This document shows positions 1-6,105 of a DNA stretch of 9,722 nt, piece after piece (position 1 is the first letter of the stretch; each line of letters begins with the position of its first letter). The notes under the pieces are model-generated. The model worked only from the letters and a program-made list of their open reading frames with translations. It did not search any database and was not told where the DNA came from. The stretch lies in assembly GCA_934403665.1 (NCBI GenBank), contig CAKRUL010000022.1:1-9722 (forward strand). The letters are read 5' to 3'. This stretch comes from an uncultured Clostridia bacterium (GTDB lineage: Bacteria > Bacillota_A > Clostridia > UMGS1840 > HGM11507). The translations under genes and the position numbers were made by a program.

Positions 1-536
1 AACGCAAAAAGATTGCAATAATAGGCTCATTACTTGTGGTTGCTATATTCTGCATTTCATCGCTCTTTTATTTCTGGATTTCCCGTAATAATGATAATAA
101 GATTTCTATTGAATTTACAGAAAAAATGTTTTCCTATGATATTAAAAACGCATGGGAATTCAATTTTAACAAAAAGTATATATTATCTTATTACAATTAT
201 CTTATTGAGGCTTACAATAAAAGTGATGGAGTACGATGTAAGACATTTAAGTTGCCGAAAGAATTTGATTTTGCAGATAGTATGCTTGATGAATATAAGA
301 TGAATTTTAACTCAACTTTTGGTTATATGCATAAGGGAGATTATTCAAAATTTATAATCATAAAGCAACTAAGTAATACAAAAAGTGTTGTGGCCGCGAT
401 AAATCTTGTAAAATCAGTAAATCCAAATTCAGGAGAGAAAGAATTAAATGAACTAAGAATGTCTATAATAAACGCATATGCTACATTTACAAGCCCTGTA
501 GATTATTCTAAATCTAAAACACCTATATATGATTAA
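1..536 (+). CDS. Small membrane-anchored protein of unknown function, 5' end outside window
   Basis: The frame is open from the left edge (first full codon at base 3) to TAA at 534-536, giving 177 visible residues; the true start lies upstream. GTG at 36 is an internal codon inside the hydrophobic segment and is not a convincing start. The visible N-terminus is basic (RKK) followed by about 23 hydrophobic residues (IAIIGSLLVVAIFCISSLFY), then a polar C-terminal domain of about 145 residues. This suggests one membrane anchor with the rest outside the cell, or a signal peptide; the Cys in AIFC does not make a good lipobox. The C-terminal domain is rich in Lys, Asn, Tyr and Phe, and I recognise no family motif. 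GC is far below that of the tail genes downstream (about 22% in bases 121-180, against about 52% in bases 5281-5340), which suggests separate acquisition. It is followed by its own terminator, as expected for a phage accessory (moron) gene. Function unknown. Confidence 0.7.
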   Translation, partial: RKKIAIIGSLLVVAIFCISSLFYFWISRNNDNKISIEFTEKMFSYDIKNAWEFNFNKKYILSYYNYLIEAYNKSDGVRCKTFKLPKEFDFADSMLDEYKMNFNSTFGYMHKGDYSKFIIIKQLSNTKSVVAAINLVKSVNPNSGEKELNELRMSIINAYATFTSPVDYSKSKTPIYD

Positions 537-541
537 TATTC

Positions 542-566
542 AAACCACTCTTAACAGGGCGGTTTT
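542..566 (+). terminator. Probable intrinsic terminator of the AT-rich membrane-protein gene
   Basis: The arms AAACCACTC (542-550) and GGGCGGTTT (557-565) pair as a 9-bp stem with one A-C mismatch and one G-U pair, around a 6-base loop. They run into a short T-tract (562-566) a few bases after the stop codon at 536. The T-tract is short, so efficiency is uncertain. Confidence 0.55.
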
Positions 567-571
567 AGGGA

Positions 572-599
572 TTGACAAATCCACAAAATGTGGTAAAAT
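572..599 (+). promoter_or_regulatory. Sigma-A-type promoter of the plus-strand small RNA
   Basis: A perfect -35 TTGACA (572-577) and a -10 TAAAAT (594-599) are separated by 16 bases, with an extended -10 TGG at 591-593. Predicted start is near A606. No credible coding sequence follows before the next hairpin terminator, so it most likely drives a small non-coding RNA convergent with the minus-strand peptide gene. Confidence 0.65.
581..593 (+). promoter_or_regulatory. Operator-like dyad between -35 and -10
   Basis: CCACA-AAA-TGTGG is a perfect 5-bp inverted repeat filling most of the spacer between the two promoter boxes at 572-577 and 594-599. A dyad here could be a repressor site or a chance feature; it lies upstream of the predicted RNA start, so it would act on DNA and not as an RNA hairpin. 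The binding protein is not identifiable from the window. Confidence 0.35.
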
Positions 600-602
600 A
601 AG

Positions 603-638
603 AGCAGATAAAGGGATGACCGTTTCGAACGGTTGCCA
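603..638 (+). repeat. Plus-strand arm of an inverted 5'-leader repeat
   Basis: Contains AGCAGATAAAGGGA (603-616) and ACGGTTGCCA (629-638). Both blocks recur in the same order in the minus-strand leader at 805-774 (13/14 and 10/10 identical, spacing differing by 4 bases). Both copies follow a TTGAC-type promoter, so the two opposing transcription units appear to share a common ancestor. Confidence 0.65.
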
Positions 639-690
639 ATAGTGAACCAAAATAGGCCGACCATTTAGCAGGGGACGGCCTATTTTACTT
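606..690 (+). ncRNA. Candidate antitoxin small RNA (about 85 nt)
   Basis: Predicted from the promoter at 572-599 and the hairpin terminator at 649-686. It folds into a first hairpin, ACCGTT-TCG-AACGGT (619-633), extendable by G-U pairs and a GG/CC clamp around a bulged A (614-637), and then the 11-bp terminator stem. Its 3' half is fully antisense to the 3' end of the minus-strand peptide mRNA, including the stop codon. A 5' segment (ACCGUUUCGA, 619-628) can also pair with the peptide mRNA leader at UCGAGGACGGU (789-779), with one wobble and one bulge. Convergent RNAs meeting at a shared terminator are typical of type I antitoxins such as RNA II of the pAD1 par locus or RatA; that role is inferred. 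Read-through to the terminator at 839-869 would give a longer RNA antisense to the whole peptide mRNA. A 9-codon ATG frame at 616-642 lacks usable Shine-Dalgarno spacing. Confidence 0.5.
649..686. terminator. Bidirectional intrinsic terminator shared by convergent RNAs
   Basis: AAAATAGGCCG (649-659) and CGGCCTATTTT (676-686) form a perfect 11-bp stem with a 16-base loop. The outer A/T pairs give a T-rich tract on the 3' side of either strand (TATTTTACTTT on plus, TATTTTGG on minus), so it can stop both the small RNA and the minus-strand peptide mRNA. The stop codon of the peptide ORF (682-680) lies inside the stem. The loops of the two transcripts are exact complements and could start RNA-RNA pairing. 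Confidence 0.75.
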
Positions 691-751
691 TATAGTAAAA
701 TGCGAATAAAAGAATTACAAGTAAAAGAATAATCTTTCGTATGTATTTCAT
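680..751 (-). CDS. Candidate type I toxin: 23-residue hydrophobic membrane peptide
   Basis: On the minus strand ATG at 751-749 opens a 23-codon frame ending in TAG at 682-680. The peptide starts MKYIRK, continues with a hydrophobic core IILLLVILLFAFYY, and ends KVK: a single membrane helix with basic ends, the layout of type I toxins and close in size and feel to the Ibs peptides. An excellent Shine-Dalgarno (AGGGGGTGG, 765-757) sits 5 bases before the ATG, matching the GGGGGTG sites used by the tail genes at 5252 and 6106. A consensus promoter lies upstream (840-812), giving a leader of about 54 nt and a predicted mRNA of about 160 nt (805 to about 646) ending at the shared hairpin. The Shine-Dalgarno is sequestered in a hairpin, another toxin hallmark. 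Expected action is insertion into the cytoplasmic membrane. Alternatives: a small regulatory or holin-like membrane peptide. Toxicity is inference; the promoter, leader and ORF are seen directly. Confidence 0.62.
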   Translation of the reverse strand: MKYIRKIILLLVILLFAFYYKVK

Positions 752-756
752 CCGCA

Positions 757-776
757 CCACCCCCTTTCGGGTGTGG
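757..776 (-). promoter_or_regulatory. Shine-Dalgarno-sequestering hairpin of the peptide mRNA
   Basis: In the minus-strand RNA, CCAC-A-CCC (776-769) pairs with GGG-G-GUGG (764-757) across one A-G mismatch, capped by a GAAA tetraloop (768-765) of the stable GNRA class. The 3' arm is the Shine-Dalgarno of the peptide ORF, so the folded leader would block ribosome entry and hold translation low. Confidence 0.65.
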
Positions 777-805
777 CAACCGTCCTCGATTTCCCTTCAT
801 CTGCT
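774..805 (-). repeat. Minus-strand arm of the inverted 5'-leader repeat
   Basis: AGCAGATGAAGGGA (805-792) and ACGGTTGCCA (783-774) match the boxes at 603-616 and 629-638 on the other strand. In this copy they form the leader of the hydrophobic-peptide mRNA, ending next to the Shine-Dalgarno hairpin. Confidence 0.65.
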
Positions 806-811
806 GGAATT

Positions 812-840
812 ATTATATAAAAATCGAATAACAAAGTCAA
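812..840 (-). promoter_or_regulatory. Consensus sigma-A promoter of the peptide gene
   Basis: On the minus strand TTGACT (840-835) and TATAAT (817-812) are separated by exactly 17 bases: a perfect -10 and a 5/6 -35. The predicted start is A805, the first base of the AGCAGAT box also present in the opposing small RNA. This is the strongest promoter match in the window and points against the direction of the tail genes. Confidence 0.8.
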
Positions 841-869
841 GCACTTATCGGATTGGTAAGTGCTTTTTT
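839..869 (+). terminator. Strong intrinsic terminator just upstream of the tape measure gene
   Basis: AAGCACTTA (839-847) and TAAGTGCTT (857-865) form a perfect 9-bp stem with a 9-base loop, running into six T (864-869). It ends only 7 bases before the AAAAGGAG of the tape measure gene. It would stop plus-strand transcripts, including read-through of the small RNA. It overlaps the -35 of the minus-strand promoter by two bases. On the minus strand it lacks a T-tract, so it acts one way. Confidence 0.8.
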
Positions 870-892
870 CATACCCAAAAGGAGATGATAGC

Positions 893-3800
893 ATGTCAGA
901 AGATATCGGATTACACGCCAGAATGACAGCAAATAGCGGTAATACGGACGCTGTTATGGAGCAATTTTTAAACAAGCTGATTGAACTGGAGCAGGAATCA
1001 AAGCTGCTGAAAAAATCTCAAAAGGAAATTGAAAAAGAGATTGACAACGCAACAAAAAAATATGGGGAGAACAGCCAGCAAGTCAAGCGGTTGAAGGATG
1101 ATCTGAATGATAATTACCGTGGGCAAAAACAGCTAAAGGATGAAATTAAACAGGTCAATTCAGCCATTAAGCAACAGACCGATGAATACGCCAAAAACGC
1201 AAAACAGGCGGAAAATGTTGTTTCTGGTACAGAGCGGATAAAAAACGGAATCAATATGATCAAGGCAGCTATTCTTGGGTATGCCGGAAAGACGCTTTTT
1301 GACGCTCTCATAGGGGATAACGCAAAATTCGAACAATATATCACGTCATTTGAAGTCATGCTTGGAAGCTATGAAAAAGCCAACCGATTGATGGATGACT
1401 TAAACGATTTTGCGGCAAAAACGCCCCTTGAATTAGGGGACGTTACCAAATCAACGCAGTTGCTTTTGAATTATGGCGTGGCACAGGACGAGGTTATCAC
1501 GAAATTACAGCAGTTAGGGGACGTATCGCAGGGCAGTGCGGAGAAAATGAATCGTGTTGCTTTGGCATACGGACAGATGGTTGCAAAACAGAAGGTGACC
1601 GGTGAAGAATTGCGGCAAATGACAGAAGCAGGCGTGCCAATGACACAAGCTTTAGCTGATGTTTTGGGAGTAACAACCGCTCAGCTTTCCAAGATGATAG
1701 AAAAAGGTGAAGTCGGAATTCCAACGTTAAACAAGGCATTAGAACAACTCACCTCGGAGGGCGGTAAATTCTTCGGTATGATGGATAAACAATCCCAAAC
1801 AGCTATGGGATTGTTTTCTACGCTGAAAGATAACATTGCCATGTTTGCCCGTGATGTCGGAGAAGAAAGCTTTGAATACCTAAAATCCGAATTACAGGAT
1901 TTGATGAATACTATATCAGAAATGGAAGAAAGTGGAGAACTCAACGCAATTGCTGAAGGCTTAGGAAACAGTATTGCAAATGCTATTAAATTTATAGGAA
2001 AGCTTCTTGAAATTTTATATGAATGGAGAAAGGCAATTCTTGTGGTTGGCGGAGCTTGGCTTGGACTTAAAGCTGGTCTTGCGACAGAAAGCATGATATC
2101 CGCTTTAATATCTGGATGGAAATCATTAACCGCAACGCTTGTTTCTGCAAAAGGAGCCATGACGGGGGCAAAGGTAGAAAATGAAACACTGAAAGCCTCT
2201 CTTGCGACTACTCCGTGGGGTGCAGTTGCCGCAATCATTGGCGTTGTTGCCGGAGCTCTTATATCATATAATGCCGCAGCGGACGCAGCAAATGACAAAA
2301 CCATTTCTATGGGAGAGCATGCATCAGAAACATCATCCGAACTTTTAAAATTGTATTCCCAATACGAAGCGCTTGATAACATTTCGGACAAAACGACCGA
2401 GCAGGAGAAAAAGTTCAAATCTATTCAGGAACAACTCATTTCAAAATTAGGTGAAAAAGGAGAAGCTTTAAAAAAACTTACGCAAGGTACCGATACATAT
2501 CGAGATGCTCTTGAAAAAGCAACAAGAGCTGAAATTGAAAGTCAGAGAGCGGCCGTCACGGCTGGGGCGCAAGCAGCCAAAGAAAAATTAGAGTCGGGAA
2601 CCAGAACATGGTTGGGAACACAGAAAGTTTTTAATTCACAAGACCCTTATACTTCTCTCATCTCTGACACTATGGGAAAGTATCATAATGAGGGTTCCAG
2701 TGCATTTGTAATTCCGAAGGAAGCAAGCCAAATTCTACAATTTTATTCCGATTTAAAACAGGCTCAAATCGACCTTACAAATGAATACCAGCGTTTGAAG
2801 AGCGCAGGGCAAGAGGCACAAGCAGAAGCGTTAATCCAAAGCCAAACCTATACTGAGGTTACCCGTGTTTTGAATGACCTTACGGAAAATGTAGGCAAAT
2901 ACGCAGAAGCAAAAACACAAGAAGCATTATTAAATGAAATATGGGCAAATGGCGTTCCGAAAACAACCAAAGAATATGAGCAGTTAAAAAAGTCTGTTTT
3001 CGAAGCAACAGGAGCAAGCGAGGATTTCCAGCAAAAGATAAATCAAATTGTCGCTTCCAATTTTCCTCAGTTTGCAACGAGTGCGGAGCTTGCGGCGGAT
3101 TCACTTGACGGAATGTCTGATTCTACGGAAAATGTAAGCGGTAAGATGGAAGGACTTGCGAAAGAGCTGGATTCAATGGTTGATAAATACCAGACGGTGA
3201 AAAATGCACAGGATGAATTTAAAAAATCTGGAAATCTGACCGCATCAACATTGAGCGACATCATAGATAAATATCCCGAAATGGAAGATGCAGTAAGTCA
3301 GTATATTGCAGGTCTGATTGATGAAAAGACTTTACTGTCACAGTTAAGTGAACACTATAAAACGGATGAGGAAAACTACAAAAACACCGTTCTTTCCAAA
3401 ATTCAAAACAGCGAAAAATTTGCTGAAATTTTGCACAGTAGTTGTGCTAAAAAAATAGATGAATTGGGTAAGTTGTATAATGTCGATTTGAGCAATTTTA
3501 AATCGCTAGCAGATGCGAAAATGAGAATAGAACAGCAGCTTCTAACAGGCCTCACGGACTATTGGAAAAAATATTATAACGCAACATCAAATACATTGAA
3601 TTTATCTTATGAGGAAAGAACGGCTATGGAAAACGATCCGTGGGGTTCTACTTTCTTAAATCAAGCGGACAGGGCTATTAACGCTATAAATCAACTTAAT
3701 AGCATAAGTTTTGATGCAATTGATATTAAACTTCCCAGTTCCTCTATTTCAACCGGATCCAAATCCAAAAAAACAAAAAAAGACAACTCGGCAAAAGAGG

Positions 3801-5251
3801 CAGAACAAGCCAGAAAAGAACAGGTAAAAGCTTATGAAAATGCCGTTTCCGAGATAATGCGTATTGATGAACGTTGGAATAACCAAAGACAGCTCCGGGA
3901 AGAAATCAGCGATCAAGATTATCTTTGGAATCTGGGACATCGTGCAGACATTTATCGCAAATATGCGGACGAAGTGCTTACGATTGATTACATGACAGCA
4001 GAGGAAAAAGCTGAATTGCGAAAGCAGTATCTTGAAAAGGCGGAGGATCTTGACGATGAATATCTAAAGCTTTTTAAATCCATGCAGGAGGAAGAGAAAC
4101 AAGCGGCTTTGGAATCACTCAACGAGCGGAAAGAAGCCTCAGAGGAATGGATTGAACAGCAGCGTAAGGAAGGAAATTATGATGAAGTCATTGCAGGGAT
4201 TGAGCGCGTCAAGGCGTACATGGCGGATTACTATGAACAGGGAATTTTATCGGCGAAGGAGTACAACAAAGCCGTAAAGGAACTGGACAAAGATATCTAT
4301 GACACCAAACGGGATGAATTCGAGGCTTGGCTCAAAGATGCAGAGACATACCGGAGCGATCGTAAATTCTACGATGATTGGGGAGATGATTCAGAGGAGG
4401 ATTATCTTAATCGCGTTGTAAAAGGCATCGAGGAAGCGAAAAACAAAGGTATTATCTCCGCGAAGGAATATTATGATTACATCAGCCAGTATATGAAAGA
4501 GTTTTACACGCTTGAAAAAAGTGAATGGGAAAACTACATAAAAAGCGAGGAAAAGCGTCTTAAAGAGAAATACGAAAAGCAAATGGAACTTGAGAAAAAG
4601 GAGATCACGGAATCCATTGAACTCAAAAAAAAGGAATACGACAAGGAATTGGAATATCTGGACGCTCTGAAGAAAAAAAGAGACGAGCAGAAGGAAGATG
4701 ATGACGATAACCTGAAAATGGAACGTTTGCAAAACAAACTGTCGTATGAGGTGGATGAGGATAACCGAAAATCGCTTCAAAAAGAAATTGACAAGCTTCA
4801 GGAATCTATTGATGACAAAATGTTTAACCGGGACATTGATGCAAGAAAAGAAGCTTTGCAGAAAGAAAAGGACAAGGAAGTTGAGCTTGCGCAAAAAAGA
4901 CTTGACCGCGTCACCAAATATTTCGAAAATAAGATGTCCGGCATCAATATAGCACGCGAAATCTTCCAAAGCATTGATCCGATTGAATTTGAAGGGATTG
5001 GCGATGTCATTGGGGACAGTATTGCAAAAGGTGTGCAAAGCAAAATAGAAGGGATGATTCGCGGAATCCGTGAATCGTTACGAGAAATTTCCGGAGAAAA
5101 CGGAGGCACCTCAAGCGTTTATCCGGGGCGCGGAGTTCAAAGGAGCACATCGGTCACAATCAACCAAAAAAATTACGGAGTGTCAACGCCTTATCAGCAA
5201 TATGTAGGAATCAAAAAAATTGCGAAAAGTTTTGAAATGGGGGTGTTTTAA
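893..5251 (+). CDS. Phage tail tape measure protein (1452 aa)
   Basis: Sets the length of the siphovirus tail tube and passes through it at DNA ejection. ATG at 893 is chosen over the upstream in-frame GTG at 860 because AAAAGGAG (877-884) lies 8 bases before it, and 860 falls in the terminator stem. Order of parts: N-terminal coiled coil (about residues 20-110); a recognisable tape-measure N-terminal domain (about 144-335, including FAAKTPLEL and TGEELRQMTEAGVPM); two hydrophobic segments (about 380-397 and 439-463); a helical middle; a Lys/Ser linker near 955-970; tandem helical repeats marked by Trp 995, 1086, 1146 and 1212; a very charged coiled coil (about 1207-1348); and a C-terminal tail. 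No peptidoglycan-hydrolase domain (M23, SLT or NlpC/P60) is evident. At about 0.15 nm per residue, the tail would be near 218 nm, an estimate from the known family relation. It heads the tail operon seen here. Confidence 0.95.
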   Translation: MSEDIGLHARMTANSGNTDAVMEQFLNKLIELEQESKLLKKSQKEIEKEIDNATKKYGENSQQVKRLKDDLNDNYRGQKQLKDEIKQVNSAIKQQTDEYAKNAKQAENVVSGTERIKNGINMIKAAILGYAGKTLFDALIGDNAKFEQYITSFEVMLGSYEKANRLMDDLNDFAAKTPLELGDVTKSTQLLLNYGVAQDEVITKLQQLGDVSQGSAEKMNRVALAYGQMVAKQKVTGEELRQMTEAGVPMTQALADVLGVTTAQLSKMIEKGEVGIPTLNKALEQLTSEGGKFFGMMDKQSQTAMGLFSTLKDNIAMFARDVGEESFEYLKSELQDLMNTISEMEESGELNAIAEGLGNSIANAIKFIGKLLEILYEWRKAILVVGGAWLGLKAGLATESMISALISGWKSLTATLVSAKGAMTGAKVENETLKASLATTPWGAVAAIIGVVAGALISYNAAADAANDKTISMGEHASETSSELLKLYSQYEALDNISDKTTEQEKKFKSIQEQLISKLGEKGEALKKLTQGTDTYRDALEKATRAEIESQRAAVTAGAQAAKEKLESGTRTWLGTQKVFNSQDPYTSLISDTMGKYHNEGSSAFVIPKEASQILQFYSDLKQAQIDLTNEYQRLKSAGQEAQAEALIQSQTYTEVTRVLNDLTENVGKYAEAKTQEALLNEIWANGVPKTTKEYEQLKKSVFEATGASEDFQQKINQIVASNFPQFATSAELAADSLDGMSDSTENVSGKMEGLAKELDSMVDKYQTVKNAQDEFKKSGNLTASTLSDIIDKYPEMEDAVSQYIAGLIDEKTLLSQLSEHYKTDEENYKNTVLSKIQNSEKFAEILHSSCAKKIDELGKLYNVDLSNFKSLADAKMRIEQQLLTGLTDYWKKYYNATSNTLNLSYEERTAMENDPWGSTFLNQADRAINAINQLNSISFDAIDIKLPSSSISTGSKSKKTKKDNSAKEAEQARKEQVKAYENAVSEIMRIDERWNNQRQLREEISDQDYLWNLGHRADIYRKYADEVLTIDYMTAEEKAELRKQYLEKAEDLDDEYLKLFKSMQEEEKQAALESLNERKEASEEWIEQQRKEGNYDEVIAGIERVKAYMADYYEQGILSAKEYNKAVKELDKDIYDTKRDEFEAWLKDAETYRSDRKFYDDWGDDSEEDYLNRVVKGIEEAKNKGIISAKEYYDYISQYMKEFYTLEKSEWENYIKSEEKRLKEKYEKQMELEKKEITESIELKKKEYDKELEYLDALKKKRDEQKEDDDDNLKMERLQNKLSYEVDEDNRKSLQKEIDKLQESIDDKMFNRDIDARKEALQKEKDKEVELAQKRLDRVTKYFENKMSGINIAREIFQSIDPIEFEGIGDVIGDSIAKGVQSKIEGMIRGIRESLREISGENGGTSSVYPGRGVQRSTSVTINQKNYGVSTPYQQYVGIKKIAKSFEMGVF
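4142..4528 (+). repeat. Tandem helical repeats inside the tape measure protein
   Basis: Two adjacent units of 60 and 66 residues, spaced between Trp 1086, 1146 and 1212, share a pattern: Trp, charged helix, GIE.-type segment, then GILSAKEYNK (from residue 1117) or GIISAKEYYD (from residue 1186). A more diverged unit from Trp 995 carries MTAEEK at the matching place. Such repeats are how tape measures grow or shrink. Confidence 0.6.
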
Positions 5252-6103
5252 TTGTCGGAATATTTTAGGTATGTCACAGATCGGGGAGAACTGCAATTCG
5301 GATGGGGATTCCCGCTTGTATTTGACAAACCGGAGGGATTGAATGAAGCGGATGTTAGCCGGCAGGAAATGGGCGGCTATGATGAGGATGGAACAGAATA
5401 TGAGTACCCAACTTACGCTGCAAGAACCGTTACTTTGCCGGGATCATTCCGCTCCGGGAACAAGGCGGGGCTGTATAGCATGCGTGCTGACATGGTTCGG
5501 ATCATGAACGGCAAAGACAAAGGGCGGCTATACTATTACGACGGTAGCAGAGAATATTTTTCTGAGGCCGTTGCAGAGATACCGCAGTTTGGGCAGAGGA
5601 TACAGAACGTCATGACTTTTACATGTTACTTTAATTTATACCGGTTTTATTGGAAGGAAGCAAAGCCTACAAAAAACAATCTGTTCTACCGGGAAAATCA
5701 TATCAAAGATACGTTTCAATTCCCATTTGTGTTTACAACCAGATACAGCAGAGGTAACCTCATCAATCAGGGAGATGTGGAAGCGGAATGGAAGATTGCC
5801 ATCACGGCAACAAGCAATCAGACGATACAGACGCTGTCGTTGGACACCGGGCTTGAAATTAAAAATAATACAACAGGGGAAACAATGCTGCTTGAATATG
5901 ATATGACGGATGGCGAAGTCATCACAATAGACACCGAAAATGCAAAAATCACAAGCAGTCTAAACGGAAATATTTTGTATGCTTTATCCGGCACTTTTTT
6001 CAAGCTGCAACAAGGCATAAACGAAATCGAGGCAACGAATTATAACACATCTATTCCGGTTTATATCAATTCTGAATTTTATAATCGGTATTTGGGGGTG
6101 TGA
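5252..6103 (+). CDS. Distal tail protein (Dit), Sipho_tail family
   Basis: Dit forms the hexameric ring joining the tail tube to the baseplate and is the docking platform for Tal and receptor-binding proteins. The 283-residue length is usual for the family. The N-terminal half has the expected signatures: FGWGFPLVF (about 17-25), a TVTLPGSFRSGNKAG strand/loop (about 60-74), and an IPQFGQRIQNVMTFTCYFNLYRFYW segment ending the N-terminal domain (about 110-135). The C-terminal half is a beta-rich domain (SNQTIQ..LDTGLEIKNNTTGE..) typical of the Dit galectin-like part. The start is TTG directly after the tape measure stop (TAATTG), supported by GGGGGTG at 5239-5245; no ATG fits the Shine-Dalgarno. 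Its position between tape measure and Tal is the classic siphovirus order. Assignment by motif recall and gene order, no search done. Confidence 0.88.
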   Translation: MSEYFRYVTDRGELQFGWGFPLVFDKPEGLNEADVSRQEMGGYDEDGTEYEYPTYAARTVTLPGSFRSGNKAGLYSMRADMVRIMNGKDKGRLYYYDGSREYFSEAVAEIPQFGQRIQNVMTFTCYFNLYRFYWKEAKPTKNNLFYRENHIKDTFQFPFVFTTRYSRGNLINQGDVEAEWKIAITATSNQTIQTLSLDTGLEIKNNTTGETMLLEYDMTDGEVITIDTENAKITSSLNGNILYALSGTFFKLQQGINEIEATNYNTSIPVYINSEFYNRYLGV

Positions 6104-6105
6104 CA

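Noticed and set aside
616..642. Eight-residue plus-strand ORF inside the small RNA, a possible leader peptide
   Set aside because: AAAGGG abuts the ATG with no room for ribosome binding, and the codons form the palindromic hairpin.
700..732. Ten-residue plus-strand ORF starting at ATG 700
   Set aside because: No ribosome site; it is the reverse of the minus-strand toxin-like ORF.
690..800. A 36-codon minus-strand ORF from ATG at 800-798 overlapping the 23-residue peptide in another frame, recalling the mok/hok arrangement
   Set aside because: The ATG lies about 5 bases from the predicted RNA start with no Shine-Dalgarno, and the peptide is not hydrophobic or familiar. A leaderless role cannot be excluded but is not supported.
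572..840. Miniature inverted-repeat transposable element (269 bp with similar ends)
   Set aside because: The end similarity is confined to promoter and leader boxes in the right place for transcription, there is no target-site duplication that I can see, and the -10/spacer parts do not match. Functional leaders explain it better.
1681..2418. Long minus-strand open frame (245 codons)
   Set aside because: Fully antisense to the tape measure gene, Ser/Ala-rich shadow composition and no ribosome site.
4623..4640. Run of eight A containing a dnaX-type slippery A-AAA-AAG in the tape measure gene
   Set aside because: It lies in Lys-rich coiled-coil coding with no clear downstream stimulatory structure or meaningful product in the shifted frame; programmed frameshifting is expected in the upstream chaperone genes, not here.
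4391..5038. Minus-strand open frame (215 codons), very Phe/Leu-rich
   Set aside because: It is the complement of the Lys/Glu coiled-coil region of the tape measure gene, which yields artificial Phe/Leu runs.
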